A stretch of DNA of 64,000 nt from UBA6168 sp965222975 (GCA_965222975.1 CBDCVJ010000054.1:1-64000); one strand, 5' to 3'. Positions 1 through 10,918 are shown, counted from the stretch's first letter. Program-made: numbers and translations. Notes: generated by a model not told the origin, from the letters alone.

Positions 1-2615
1 AGCCTGTATTTGATTGACCCGGTGAAAAGAGGAGAGCTTTCTGACAATGGTACTTTGAGAAGTGGTTTTGAGAGCTAAAGAAGCCATGATTCTTTGAAAA
101 GTATCCCAATGTTCAATAAACCGTTGCTCATTGATTTGTCGGCATGGCTTGATGAGGTATTCATCGGGATAATGTTTTGGAGTATGGAATCCTACCAATT
201 TTTTCACTTCCTTTTGAAATCTTCGATAGCGAGGGGCGAACTGGTAGCCAAAACAATCAAGGATGGCGAAATTGACCTTATTTGTTCCGTGTGAATCGGT
301 GGAGTGAATGGAAGGCTGAATGGCGGTGGTATTATTGTAAACCAAATCGAAAACATAATGACTTTCATGCTCATTTGACCCAATAACTTTAGCATTGACT
401 GGGATGTGGTTCAGAACCATTGCGTTAAGCGAAATCCCCTTTTCCAAGCCAAAATACTTGGGTGAATACCTGGCATTGACCGTATCAAACCGTGAAGTGA
501 ACTTCTGTCCGGTCACTACTGGAATGGAGCGTATTGGGTGCTATATTATAATGTGTAAACATGGGCAATTTAGCCGTTGCATCTACAATTATCCGGTTGG
601 CTTGCTGTATAGTTTCGGCACGGATAAGGTTTTGAGTGGTGCGATTGAGATGATTATAGGAAATGTCCGAGCGAGCTGCCATATTGCCGATACCATGATT
701 TGTACCCAATGCCAATAAGCAAGCTCGTAGTATAGTGGGGGTCAGCCTTTTTGGTATTCCCTTTATGAAGGATATGTTGAAAGCTGTTCATAAAACCCGT
801 CTGCCCGTCCACCCAGTGTAGCAAAGGAATGATGCCAACCACGGGAAGTTGTTTGTAAACTTGATGATTAACAGCTGGGTCTTTGGCATTATAAGTAAGC
901 TGCCATTTGAAAGTTCCGTCCGCATTATTTTTGATGGAAATGTCTTTGTTATCTCCTTTGGAAATTGCCTTGTTGACCAATTTGATTTTGGATTCCAACT
1001 CCTCTTTCAAATCGCTCAATCGCTGCCCGGGCGTTTGCAGTAATTTGGGCAAATCAATCCGGGCCAGGATTTGGTCTTTATTTTCCTGCCAGTATGCAAG
1101 TGGAATGAGGTCAGTCTCCAAACTTTGATTGCGAAAACTGTTTTTGATAAAAAACGTGTCCTGCCAACAACTCCCGATTTAGTGCCTGATAAAGCATCAG
1201 CTCATATCTGGCAGCGATGAACCCGTCATCTTGCCACAGATAGGATTGCAAATATTTTGGGATGAACGATTTTGGAAGTTTCTCTGCAGGCACACTTTTC
1301 AATGATTTTCCTTTTTGTAAAATTGCTTTGACGGCGGTAGTCGCCTCCATGACAGAAGATGAAACCGCTTCACTTTCAAAATCCAGGTGCAAAAACAAAT
1401 GCCGCAGGTTATAACTGACCTGCTGCTTAATTTCCTCATAATGCTCCCATCTGACAGCTATTTCATCCACTCGGTTTTTTTATTGATAAAGTCCGCCAAT
1501 AAAAGGATTTTCCCCTTATCCAACATATCCAAAACCATCTTACGGACAATAAAGAATGGCGTGTTGCCATCAATTTCATCATTGATGAACAAAGCCAAAA
1601 TTCGGGGGATTTTGCTCAACTGTGCATTGGCATCCAAGTGGTATTTGTAGAAATATTCTTTGTACAATGCTCTTGGCTTGCGATTCATATTTTCTGACAT
1701 AATACTTGAAGGCTTCCACCAATACATCATTGATTCTTTGGTAGCGATAATGTAGATAGCAAAGCAAAAAAACATACGCCATCCCATTTTTAAATTGTCG
1801 CAATTCTCCCACCGTGTAATGCTCAGCTAAGGAGGCGTAGTAGCGAATATTTTCATTGGAAACATCCAGTTTCTTAACCAGCAATTTTGCTGTTGGATAA
1901 AGTGGTTCGATAAATACTTTTCTTTTGGTTTCCTGCCTTAATGATTGTGGTTTGAAATTGGGGAGATTCCCGACTCAACCATGTCAAGGTGTACCAATTT
2001 TCTGTTTTTCCGTTCACCAGCTTATCCAGATGAAGTTTAAAATCATCCTTCAATATTCGGTTAACTAAACCTTCCAATCGCTTGCGTTCCAAACTAATGG
2101 CTTTTCCAATAATGAAACGTTGCATAATGCTATAACCTGGCAGTAACTACCTTCTTTTGTTCTGACCAATTCATTAAATCTCGAAAGATAAATACAGGAT
2201 TAGCTGACAGTTTTGCCAGTCCGCAGGCTCTTTCAAATAAAGCCTTTCGAGTTGTTACATCGGCTGCCCGATAGTCCAGTAAATCTAAAATCACCCTCTG
2301 TTGCTGCAATCTTCGGGGTTTTGAGAGCGTGCCCTCCAAAGAGAGCAACTGCTCAGGAAAATAATTATCCTGTAAATAGGCAACGTCTAATTGAACTTCG
2401 CTCAAGTCAAATACAAAAAACTGTTGTTTACATTTGAAATAAGCCAATTGGAGAATGAAATATACTCTGGCTAAAAGTGTACGATAAGTCCGAACCAATT
2501 CCTGCTCAGGAAGGGTCAATTCCAGAAAGACCGTTCTTTGTTTAGCTGTCAATTTTGGCAGACCATAAATTTGGTCGGTTTCCTTTTGGGAAAGAATCCG
2601 CAACTGTGTTCCCAT
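1..2615 (-). pseudogene. tnpA: Tn3-family transposase, frameshifted and cut by the left edge
   Basis: Leftward remains of a large Tn3-type DDE transposase. The N-terminal piece (2615-2130) begins MGTQLRILSQKETDQIYGLP and resembles the DUF4158 domain that opens these enzymes. Further pieces lie in changing frames at about 2125-1874, 1884-1579, 1700-1458, 1470-1111, 1121-720 and 715-1. The last carries the Tn3 catalytic-domain style, with GTNHGIGNMAARSDISYNHL near 715 and a DSHGTNKV stretch near 285. At least five frame changes are needed to read it through, so no active enzyme is made as written. The divergent resolvase next door supports a Tn3 unit. The C-terminus and left inverted repeat lie outside the window. 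Homopolymer sequencing errors are an alternative to real decay. Confidence 0.85.
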
Positions 2616-2747
2616 AGTACCTGATTTTGAAAAGTCTTGACGGACGTTTTGGCAATCAACAAAAATATAATTGAAATACCATTCAAGGCTTATAAAAAAT
2701 GTATAATTATGTAGTGTTTTTAATATTAAGACTTAACCCTTGCTAAA
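2616..2747. promoter_or_regulatory. Divergent transposase/resolvase intergenic region, probable res site
   Basis: This is the 132-bp AT-rich gap between the divergent Tn3 transposase remains and the resolvase. In Tn3 elements this position holds the res site and both promoters. AT-rich near-palindromic stretches such as TATAATTATG around 2702-2712 fit resolvase subsites, but I could not define three clean subsites. The function is inferred from position. Confidence 0.45.
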
Positions 2748-3395
2748 ATGAGTGATCAAAACGCCGTTTCTTCAGGTAAAACCATCGCCTATATCCGTGC
2801 CTCCACAGATAAGCAGGAAGTGGGCAACCAAAAACTGGAGATTCTGGAATATGCCCGTAAGCATGGCCTGAAAGTGGATGACTTTATTGAAATCACTATA
2901 TCCTCCCGCAAAACCTCCAAACAAAGAAGGATTGATGAGTTGATGGACAAACTCTCCGGTTCAGGCACTTTGATAGCGACCGAGCTGTCCCGCTTGGGCA
3001 GGAGTACCGCAGAGGTCATTGCGTTAATCAACCGACTGCTCCAACAAAATGTAAGGGTGGTCCTTACCAAACAGAAATTGGATATTACCTCCCATGATAT
3101 GGCTTCCAAAATTGTTGTGACCCTATTTTCCCTGTTTGCCGAGTTGGAAAGGGATCTGGTAAGCCTGAGGACCAAAGAAGCTTTGGCTGCCAAAAAAGCC
3201 AAAGGCATCCAATTGGGAAAACCAAAGGGAACAATCCAGAAAAGTATGTACGATAAGGACTTGGATAAAATAAAAGAATGGTTGGAGTTGGGGTTGTCGG
3301 GTAAGAAAATATCGAAGAATCTTGGTTATGGCTCTTATATCTCCCTCAACACTTATCTGAACAAAAGGAAACTCAGAAAAACGGTAAAACCATAG
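2748..3395 (+). CDS. tnpR: Serine resolvase/invertase
   Basis: Small serine recombinase of 215 residues that would resolve Tn3 cointegrates at res. The catalytic N-terminus shows YIRASTDKQ at residues 15-23, placing the nucleophilic serine at about residue 19. TELSRLGRSTAEV near 79-91 and FAELERDLVSLRTKEAL near 130-146 are the conserved resolvase motifs. The C-terminal 60 residues (KISKNLGYGSYISLNTYL) fit a short HTH. The length and all visible motifs are complete, unlike the neighbouring transposase, so it may still be active. It starts at an ATG about 130 bp from the divergent transposase. Confidence 0.93.
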   Translation: MSDQNAVSSGKTIAYIRASTDKQEVGNQKLEILEYARKHGLKVDDFIEITISSRKTSKQRRIDELMDKLSGSGTLIATELSRLGRSTAEVIALINRLLQQNVRVVLTKQKLDITSHDMASKIVVTLFSLFAELERDLVSLRTKEALAAKKAKGIQLGKPKGTIQKSMYDKDLDKIKEWLELGLSGKKISKNLGYGSYISLNTYLNKRKLRKTVKP

Positions 3396-3469
3396 CCCGT
3401 TGAAAGCTCATTTCATATAACGAAAAAATCCATGTTTTACCTTTTTGTCGCTATATTGATGGAAACCCA

Positions 3470-3739
3470 ATGAAAAAACGAGAGGACTTTGGTGCGGGGA
3501 TTTCCAACATTAGCATGGAAAGAATCGAGGAATATATCAGTGATTATTTTGAGTTTTTCAATGCAAGATTAGCAGGCAAGGAGATGGACAAAAGGCATCG
3601 GCTTCCACTGGGAAACCGACAGTTTTTGCTACTGGAAAAAACCTTTGGCGTTAGCCTGAGCACTGGTGAACAATTATCGAGACGATACCATCCAGGGGGT
3701 ATTTTAGATAGGGAGGGCGAGTATCGCTTGGAGGTTTGA
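3470..3739 (+). CDS. Hypothetical protein, 89 residues
   Basis: I do not recognise this small acidic/basic mixed protein. It begins MKKREDFGAGISN and carries a central RHRLPLGNRQFLLLEKTFGV segment. No signal peptide, membrane segment or metal motif is visible. It follows the resolvase by 74 bp in the same direction and its stop lies 25 bp from the convergent nuclease-like gene. It may be transposon cargo or part of a neighbouring accessory module. Confidence 0.5.
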   Translation: MKKREDFGAGISNISMERIEEYISDYFEFFNARLAGKEMDKRHRLPLGNRQFLLLEKTFGVSLSTGEQLSRRYHPGGILDREGEYRLEV

Positions 3740-3763
3740 ACATGCCTTTTTCTACGCCACCGA

Positions 3764-4822
3764 TTACATTTCTGAAAAATAAGGATGGTCCAATGCTTGG
3801 GTGGAAAGGATTTTACGCATGACGTTATCACTGAAATGGAGCAATGACAAAACAGACAATTCCTGAAAGTCGGAAATGGGCTTTCGGTAACAAAAGAGCC
3901 GCCAAGTGTTGGGGGTCAGTTCGTTGTCCAAGTTGCTCTCAAAGCCAAGCTCTTTCAACGAATCCATGATTTCCCGAAAGGCTTTGTCCTGTTGGATGAG
4001 GCTCTTTCTTTCAGGGTTTATGTCAAAGAAAAAGGCAATTTCAGGCACGTTCTTTTTGAAAGGGATGCCGTGGTCTTTGGTGTCGTGGTAAAAGCACATT
4101 GTCCAGAATTGGCTATACGTGTATTTGGTCTCGTCCATGTTGAAATAATCGTCATTGATGAACTCCGTGCCGCGTCGCCCCCATTGAGTATTGTATCTTT
4201 TTGCAGTTTTGAAGCCGTATTTGCTCAGGTCAATTTCGTAGTGGAAATCATTCAGGATATTGTTGAGCTTATTGTCAAAATTGGTTTTGATGTATTCACA
4301 ATAGGCATCAATGTCGGATTTGTGAATTTCCCCCAACTCTTCAAACTCTCCGCTCAACCTGCCATATTCGATGAACTGGTCGGCAATTTCATTTTCCAAA
4401 GACTTTAGCTGGGTGGCCACTTCGCTCCAAGTGAAGAATTTCACCTTGTCATTTTGCAGGTTTCTGATGGTGTCAATATCCGACTTCCGGGGTGTGACCA
4501 CCAAGAGCAGGTCGTCTTCCTTGCACCAGTTCAAATGCAGTTCTAATTGCTGTGCTGTAAGTCCCCTCCTTTTGGTTTTGTTCTCGAAAAAAACAGTGAC
4601 GATATCCCCGTTTTGTTTTCTGAGGTCGAAACTGCCGTCGGGGTTGCTCTCCCCTCCCCCATACACTGTCCTGATTTCGGTGACGGGTTTTTCGCCCAGT
4701 GTTAGCCCGGTTAGAAACCCGCACAGCCTCCTGTCGTTGAGCAGTTCCAAAATTGCCAAAAAATTGTAAGTGAGCTTGTTCTCGGCTTGTTGGTAGGCGT
4801 TCAGGAAGATGTTGGTTTTCAT
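3764..4822 (-). CDS. PD-(D/E)XK nuclease-like protein
   Basis: Protein of 352 residues. Residues about 60-90 read PDGSFDL followed by VFFENKTKRRG, which fits the D...ExK core of the PD-(D/E)XK nuclease superfamily. The rest is rich in charged and aromatic residues (CEYIKTNF, QFWTMCFYHDTKDH, EIAFFFDINPERKS) and I cannot place it in a named family. There is no signal peptide, so it should be cytoplasmic. It is divergent from the large gene at 5027 and sits in a stretch rich in putative defence genes, which makes DNA cleavage during phage or plasmid restriction plausible. The fold call rests on the core motif only. Confidence 0.6.
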   Translation of the reverse strand: MKTNIFLNAYQQAENKLTYNFLAILELLNDRRLCGFLTGLTLGEKPVTEIRTVYGGGESNPDGSFDLRKQNGDIVTVFFENKTKRRGLTAQQLELHLNWCKEDDLLLVVTPRKSDIDTIRNLQNDKVKFFTWSEVATQLKSLENEIADQFIEYGRLSGEFEELGEIHKSDIDAYCEYIKTNFDNKLNNILNDFHYEIDLSKYGFKTAKRYNTQWGRRGTEFINDDYFNMDETKYTYSQFWTMCFYHDTKDHGIPFKKNVPEIAFFFDINPERKSLIQQDKAFREIMDSLKELGFESNLDNELTPNTWRLFCYRKPISDFQELSVLSLLHFSDNVMRKILSTQALDHPYFSEM

Positions 4823-5026
4823 GTGGTGATTTTATGTTTTAAATTGAAAATCAACAATTCTTCAACGAGGTTTTTTATGAACTGTTGCTGTCGTCATTGT
4901 CAGTATTCAATTATCGAAAGTCTTTGATATTCAACTTCTTTTTCGTCAACATGTAACATCCAAATGAGAAGGAATTTGATTAGCAAATAACTTTCAGCTA
5001 TTCCCATGAAGTTTTAATCTTTGCAA

Positions 5027-8000
5027 ATGGATATATCTGAAAAAACACGGGAATTTTCAGGCTTGCTCATAGCATATTGCTCAAAGCCGCAACAGTTCCT
5101 CCCCTTTCCTCACAAAGAGGAATTAGCCAATCAAGATTGGGCTGCGAGTCACTTTGTTTATGTCTTGCTCAAGTATGCCGATTCACCACCCCGCCCGACA
5201 TTGGAAGCGCTCCGAAAGTTTCGGGATAAGTTTTCTGAGGAGCAAAAGATAAACATTGACTTGCCATCTTTACTTGCCCGACATTGGGTTAGAGCTTGGA
5301 GCGGAGAGGTTCGCATTCCCCAACAGATACAACATCAATTCATCTATTTAAGGGACTATGGAAAGGACAAACCCAGACCTGATTTTTGGGAAAGACATGA
5401 GCATGATTTTCAATTTTTAGAGTGCTTTCAACAACAATTTCCAAGCGAAGCCGCCCACTCAACCATCCCGAAAAAGCAATTTCTGGAACTGGCCGAAAAA
5501 CATCGGGCTGTTTTTCCAAAGACACCAAATGCTGAAGGGCTTTTCAAGTTAGGATGGTTCGAGGAAACTTCGGATGAAACGGTTTCCGTCAGCTTTCACA
5601 CCAATCCCAGTAACCACGATTTTGCAAACGAAATAGCGGTATTTGTTTGGAGGGAATTGGTAGCTGAAAATGACAAGGCAGATAATTTTGCATTGCTCAA
5701 AAAATGGGAAGACAAGGTATTACGAAATGGATTTTACCCATCTGGATTTTTAAAAAGACTTCCAAACATAGAAAGGGAAAGGTTCGTAGCGGCCGTTTTT
5801 CAACAAATTGAAAAGGAGGAGGACTTGCTTCATCCTGAAAGCGAAATTATAAAGGCAAGGCTGGATTATTACATGGACAATCGTTATGACTTTCTACCTG
5901 ACAAAGTGCTTGATTTCCCACTTGAACGCATGTGCGGCTATGACAGCTTTGAGGAAGTAAGGCATTGGGATTTGATTTTGGGCGATCTTTTTCACATGCA
6001 ACTTGCACGTTATAACCTCAACACTTATCTGCGGGAAATATTAATACATGAAAGGGCATCTCAATCAAAAACTTGGGAGAGGGATTATCTAAAAAATGCA
6101 GAAAGGCTGCTCGAACTCGGCCAGTCCAGACCAGTGTTGCTTTATACTATTTACGAATTGGTGGAAAGGGATTTCCCAGAGGTTATCCCTGTTTTCTTTA
6201 AATCAACCGAAAACTTGAGCATTGGTACTTTTATCGTTCAGTATGCGCCTATTCGGCCTGAGCTATTACCTGAAAAACATCGTAGAAGTGCCCTGCCTGA
6301 AAAGCAATTCCGCTCCCTACTTTTCCAATCGGCTTTTGAAATTGCTTTAGAAAAAATGGCATTGCAGCACGATGCAGCACTCGCTGGAAAAACCGTTTGC
6401 GAATCGCTTTTGATGCTGTCAAAATGGATTTTCAATACCAAAGAAACTGATGAAACCGAAGAGGGAAAGGACAAAAATAAGGGTTCTCTTGCAGGTGAGT
6501 TATACCGTCGGTATCAAAATGCTTGGGCAACCATCGAGGCAAGACGGGTTGATATTTGGTTCTTAAAAGACCTGAACCCCTTTTTGGAATTTGCGAACGG
6601 GTACATGGAAAGACTTGAAAATCAAGCAAAGTTTCCAACCAGAAACAACCTTAAATACCTGGATTTGTCGCACGCTGCCCTCCTTTCCTCGCTCTGCCGT
6701 ATTGTCCAGAAATTTAGAAAGGCACACCCAGATGATGAATCTGGGAAAGACTTAGAGAAAAGAATCAGAAATGTCTTCATAAAGAAGTATTGCGAAGAAT
6801 TCAAGGTGGTGAAAATGGATATTTTGGACATCCGCCAAAATTGTTTTCTCAGCGGTGATGCGAACTGGGCCTTTGAACCAGACTATCCAGATTTTCTGGA
6901 GTTTGAGCCTTTGTTTGATGCCAGTCGCCCGGAAATAGGAAAATTTTTGGATGCGGTCCGCCCACAGGATTTCCAACTGGTCGAAGAAAATGAAGCGATG
7001 CCTGATGGAACTGAGGGAGAAGAAGACTCCTCTTGGCTGCTAAACAAAGATGGCAAAGACAGAAGTGAAAAAATCAAATACCGCACACATTTCAGGGTTT
7101 TGCTTCGACTTTACCGGGCATTTGCCGATGAAAAGGTCAAGCGCAAAATCGGTTGGTCAAATTGGAAAAGTGCAGAAGACCAGATAAGGCAAAAGTTGCT
7201 CGACTGGGCAGCGTTCAACCGGGATGACAATGAGGCTGGACTGTTCAATATTTATGATGCGCTTTTGAGCAACTTCTATGCTTCATCCTTACCTATGATA
7301 CAGGATGTAATACAAACCGTCAATCTTTTTCCCGAAGAGGCAGACCGTCTGGAATTTGTCCGTCAGCTGACCGATGGGATGACTAGTCTGGATTTGCTGC
7401 TTAAAATCCACAATTCAGTCTTCGACCTTTCCTGTAAAAATCATGTCCAAGAAGCCATCAATCAGATTGACATCGAGGCATTCACAGGAAGTCAATATTT
7501 ATGGAGCCCCATAGAAGCTGCTTTGATTGAAGCCACGAACGAAGATGTTTTTTCAGGCATTGCGGAAAAGCTTTTGACGTTTTTCAAAAAAAAGAGCAAC
7601 CTGAAAGATGTGATATTTGGGCCACAACGCTCTAAGCTCATTTTTGAAATCCAACTCATATTAGCTTACCGAAAAAATGACCGTAACGAAATAAAAAAAG
7701 CGGCTGAGGAATACCAAGAAAACATCAACCATGAAGATAGGGACTACCTCCAAAAGCGGCTACAGTTTTTTGATGGTATTTTTTTGATGGCTGAGAACAA
7801 GTTGGAAGAAGCTTCCAATATTTGGCAAAAACTTTCTGAGAGCGATACTTCGATTGATGTACATTACCGGAAATTTTATTGTGAGGTACAGTTAGCAATT
7901 AACGAAGAAGATGAGCAACGCCGGACAATGAAATTCTCTAATGCTTTTGAGGAATGGGAAAAGTACGAATCAGGCGATGGAATAAATGAAGACCTTGGAA

Positions 8001-8935
8001 GATTCTGGGATGGTATTATATATTGTAAACTGGCCTATTTAGATGCAATAGAATCAGACGCAGAATTTGATTTTTATGCAAGCCAACTTGGACAAACTGG
8101 CCTTTTAGATACAGAAGTGTCAAGCCTGATTTTCAAAAATTATTCTCGAAGGGGGATGGACGAACGTGCAGCTCAGTTAAATTTGGAAACAAAGGCTCAC
8201 TTCAGCAAGTTGGATGAAAAGCGTCTTGATAAATTGGATTCAATTAGATACTTAATTGACAAGGAAGTGAAGTTGGATTCATTAAAATCAGTGCTGGGGA
8301 CTTTGAATGCAGCATCCATTGATGACTTGGTCAGAATTGTTCCTGATTCTTTCAATAAATACAATACCCTCCCAGAGTTTCTTTTTCATGAATTCCTAAA
8401 GGTTGCCAAAGAGTTATTAGATAAAATCACATCTATCCATTCTATCAATGATGAAAACAAGTACAATGATTTGTTTACCGTGCTCCTCCGAATGAGGCTT
8501 CTTTTCCTGAGTATTGATGTAGTAGACCAAGCAAGAGAAGGCAAAAGCCCTGCTGGAAAAGATGCTGGAGAATTGGACATTACTGTCCGTTACCGGGGTG
8601 AAAAAATAGCAGCATGCGAGGCATTTATCTATCGTGACAAACCTCGAACGGAGGAACATTTATTAAAGGTTTTCGACTATAACCCAACGGGGCAACTTTT
8701 CTTTTCTGTTGTTTTCTACAAAAAAAAGGATGAAAAATTTGAAGCATATTTCAAAAAGTATCAGACAATTCTAAAAAACACATCTTTTCCCGACCGGTAC
8801 AGGCTTCAAGGTGATTTTGAAGAGGTTACAGGTTTTCCTTCAATGAGCAACCTTCTTTTTTGTAAAACAACCCACGGTCAATCAAAAGCAGTCATGTTTC
8901 ACCTGTTTGTCAATTTGGCTTATGGTGAGAAGTGA
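5027..8935 (+). CDS. Large helical-repeat protein with PD-(D/E)XK-like C-terminus
   Basis: An intact ORF of 1302 residues from ATG 5027; an in-frame TTG two codons upstream is possible. No P-loop or known N-terminal domain is visible. Residues about 1-950 are mostly charged and predicted helical, and the part around 880-1000 (EEASNIWQKLSESDTSIDVH and following) reads like TPR/HEAT solenoid. Near residues 1195-1225 the motif GELDITVRYRGEKIAACEAF fits the D...ExF/K strand pair of PD-(D/E)XK-type domains found at the ends of large defence proteins. The gene is divergent from one nuclease-like gene and convergent with another. A solenoid sensor with a nuclease tail is a reasonable guess, not a demonstrated role. 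Confidence 0.6.
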   Translation: MDISEKTREFSGLLIAYCSKPQQFLPFPHKEELANQDWAASHFVYVLLKYADSPPRPTLEALRKFRDKFSEEQKINIDLPSLLARHWVRAWSGEVRIPQQIQHQFIYLRDYGKDKPRPDFWERHEHDFQFLECFQQQFPSEAAHSTIPKKQFLELAEKHRAVFPKTPNAEGLFKLGWFEETSDETVSVSFHTNPSNHDFANEIAVFVWRELVAENDKADNFALLKKWEDKVLRNGFYPSGFLKRLPNIERERFVAAVFQQIEKEEDLLHPESEIIKARLDYYMDNRYDFLPDKVLDFPLERMCGYDSFEEVRHWDLILGDLFHMQLARYNLNTYLREILIHERASQSKTWERDYLKNAERLLELGQSRPVLLYTIYELVERDFPEVIPVFFKSTENLSIGTFIVQYAPIRPELLPEKHRRSALPEKQFRSLLFQSAFEIALEKMALQHDAALAGKTVCESLLMLSKWIFNTKETDETEEGKDKNKGSLAGELYRRYQNAWATIEARRVDIWFLKDLNPFLEFANGYMERLENQAKFPTRNNLKYLDLSHAALLSSLCRIVQKFRKAHPDDESGKDLEKRIRNVFIKKYCEEFKVVKMDILDIRQNCFLSGDANWAFEPDYPDFLEFEPLFDASRPEIGKFLDAVRPQDFQLVEENEAMPDGTEGEEDSSWLLNKDGKDRSEKIKYRTHFRVLLRLYRAFADEKVKRKIGWSNWKSAEDQIRQKLLDWAAFNRDDNEAGLFNIYDALLSNFYASSLPMIQDVIQTVNLFPEEADRLEFVRQLTDGMTSLDLLLKIHNSVFDLSCKNHVQEAINQIDIEAFTGSQYLWSPIEAALIEATNEDVFSGIAEKLLTFFKKKSNLKDVIFGPQRSKLIFEIQLILAYRKNDRNEIKKAAEEYQENINHEDRDYLQKRLQFFDGIFLMAENKLEEASNIWQKLSESDTSIDVHYRKFYCEVQLAINEEDEQRRTMKFSNAFEEWEKYESGDGINEDLGRFWDGIIYCKLAYLDAIESDAEFDFYASQLGQTGLLDTEVSSLIFKNYSRRGMDERAAQLNLETKAHFSKLDEKRLDKLDSIRYLIDKEVKLDSLKSVLGTLNAASIDDLVRIVPDSFNKYNTLPEFLFHEFLKVAKELLDKITSIHSINDENKYNDLFTVLLRMRLLFLSIDVVDQAREGKSPAGKDAGELDITVRYRGEKIAACEAFIYRDKPRTEEHLLKVFDYNPTGQLFFSVVFYKKKDEKFEAYFKKYQTILKNTSFPDRYRLQGDFEEVTGFPSMSNLLFCKTTHGQSKAVMFHLFVNLAYGEK

Positions 8936-8956
8936 ATAACTCCCATCCTGCAGTTC

Positions 8957-9160
8957 AGCCCGGGCCAACCCAGTCCGCAGCCAACGAAACCCTATCAAGG
9001 TGTAAAGCAGGGGCGGTATCCTCCGGCAACGCTCCTGTAGCGAGAGCGCCGCCGATGCCTGTTGAGTTGTGGCAAGGAACAATAGGAAAACAGGCTGCGG
9101 CGGTGCGTTGGGGTTTCGCTGGCTGCACCGCTGAAAACGGGTGGGCGGGGGAGGTGGTGG
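8957..9160. repeat. Nested-palindrome GC-rich repeat, copy 1
   Basis: GC-rich non-coding element with two nested inverted repeats. The outer arms are 8977-8992 (GCAGCCAACGAAACCC) and 9111-9126 (GGGTTTCGCTGGCTGC). The inner arms are 9046-9061 (GCGCCGCCGATGCCTG) and 9091-9106 (CAGGCTGCGGCGGTGC). It ends in a G-rich tail GGGTGGGCGGGGGAGGTGG. A second copy lies at 11181-11390 in the same orientation. It could fold as a long RNA hairpin or cruciform; its function is unknown. Confidence 0.8.
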
Positions 9161-9178
9161 CAACAATCTTTATTCAAT

Positions 9179-10918
9179 TCAATCAACTTCGCCGGTTTCT
9201 TCAAAAAGATTCAGCCCTAACTCCATGAACACCTTGGGCAGTTTTTTGAATCCTTTTCTGTTCGCCTCAGATAACATGTGAGCCGAAAATGGTTTGATGT
9301 AAGTTGACACTTCATTTTCTTTCCAATAGTCCTTTATCAGGTTTTCAAGAATCAACCTTCTGGATACCAAATAATCTTGGTAAAGAATCAAAGTGTCGAT
9401 AAAAACTATGGTCAACGGGGAAACCCTACTTACATCCAAACCTTCATCACGCATCAATCCAAGTTCTTCTTGGAACCAAGCATTTACAATCTTATTTAGC
9501 CCTGGTGCATTGAATTGATTATAATGCAAAACCAAAATGGGGTAAACTGAAACTGCACTTTGCCTTAACCCTTGGTCAGCACCAAACTCACCTTTCAGAA
9601 TTTTTCTAATATTCTGCGCAATCTGACGGACTGCCCCATTTTTTGTCTTGCCATTGGCGATTTCATGGCTTAGACGTTTTTTTAACTCTGGCTCCAACAA
9701 CCGGAAATCATATGATTGTTTGATGTCAGCTCTAATCAGTATGTCTTTGTTCTCGAAAAGGAAAAGCTTGTTTTTAAACCTCAAGTAATAATCTGGTTCC
9801 GCTGTTAGACCAAACTCTCTTAAAGTTTTACCCGAAAGATGGACCCATTTTTTAGGGAAGGAATGTTCAAGGATAGTATAAAGCAGGAATTCTTCAGAGA
9901 ATTCGGTTGTGTAGACACTCTTAAAACTCTTAATTCTATGCTGGTCATCAAGCATATCATTAATCTTGCTCAAGCTGAAATACAAGCCAGTAAACACTTT
10001 TTCAAGCACAAACAGGTCGTAAATTACTCTATATTTACCTTCTCCTATTTTGTAAAATGGCTTGCTTCGGGCAGTCTTAAAGTCGAACTCCTCCAATTCT
10101 TCATTCTCTTCCAAGGCATGTTTTTCAAAAAATTCACAACTCCGTTGATACTGTTCGTTGGGTGTTACTAAAATATCAAGATGTGCTTCCCTTGTTCGCT
10201 TTAGGATGCTATGTGTAAATGGGAGGTAGGATTTTAAGTAATCTCTCCAATTGGTACAATCAAAATGGTTCAAAAAAGCACTTAGCAGTGGCAAGGCTTT
10301 CCCATCTTCAAGGTACTTAAAAAGGTAAATTGCCTTTATTAATTGAGCCGTCAATACATCAGCGGTGCGATAATTCAAGAATTCAAATTGAGGAAATTTA
10401 GTCGTCAAATTAAAGGCTGCATAGCGCATTACAGGATTGAGACCTTCGACGCTTTGCATTGACGTAACATCCTCTTTTGTAATGTTTTCTTGATTGAGAA
10501 GAAGCAATGCTTTGAACAGGTTTCTCTCAAACTCGGACTCAGTTAGGGTCCCTTCGCTATTTAGTTTTTGATAAGCGAACTCGAAAAGCTGCAAACAAGA
10601 TAGGGGATATATGAGTGCAATCTTTCCTTTTTCTTGCTCGATTTCCTGTAACCTTTTGAAAAGCTGATTTGCAAATCCGTTGTTTTCGGCATTGAAAATT
10701 TTAGAAAGCAAAAATTGATAGACATTAAATTCAGAGTTGGAGGTTTTAAATCCGAGGAAAAAAGCTCCCGCTAACAGCACATCTTCTCGTCTCGCACTGC
10801 CTAATAATGATTCCAAATTAGGTAGCTCTTCACTTTTAAACACATCGGAATAGGAAACCAAATATGTTAGTTCCTTTCTGTGTCCAACCATTTTTTTGAT
10901 TCGTTGAAGTCTATTCAT
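9179..10918 (-). CDS. Putative PD-(D/E)XK-type protein, 579 residues
   Basis: I do not recognise a named family. The N-terminal 300 residues look all-helical. Around residues 370-400 the sequence EPDYYLRFKNKLFLFENKD gives an (E)PD...FEnK pattern that fits a PD-(D/E)XK nuclease core. Like its neighbours it lacks a signal peptide. Its start is preceded by TACATTTG (10925-10932 on the minus strand), a good match to the Bacteroidota -7 box TAnnTTTG, only about 6 nt from ATG, so the transcript may be nearly leaderless. It is flanked on both sides by copies of the nested-palindrome repeat. A defence role is inferred from context. Confidence 0.55.
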   Translation of the reverse strand: MNRLQRIKKMVGHRKELTYLVSYSDVFKSEELPNLESLLGSARREDVLLAGAFFLGFKTSNSEFNVYQFLLSKIFNAENNGFANQLFKRLQEIEQEKGKIALIYPLSCLQLFEFAYQKLNSEGTLTESEFERNLFKALLLLNQENITKEDVTSMQSVEGLNPVMRYAAFNLTTKFPQFEFLNYRTADVLTAQLIKAIYLFKYLEDGKALPLLSAFLNHFDCTNWRDYLKSYLPFTHSILKRTREAHLDILVTPNEQYQRSCEFFEKHALEENEELEEFDFKTARSKPFYKIGEGKYRVIYDLFVLEKVFTGLYFSLSKINDMLDDQHRIKSFKSVYTTEFSEEFLLYTILEHSFPKKWVHLSGKTLREFGLTAEPDYYLRFKNKLFLFENKDILIRADIKQSYDFRLLEPELKKRLSHEIANGKTKNGAVRQIAQNIRKILKGEFGADQGLRQSAVSVYPILVLHYNQFNAPGLNKIVNAWFQEELGLMRDEGLDVSRVSPLTIVFIDTLILYQDYLVSRRLILENLIKDYWKENEVSTYIKPFSAHMLSEANRKGFKKLPKVFMELGLNLFEETGEVD

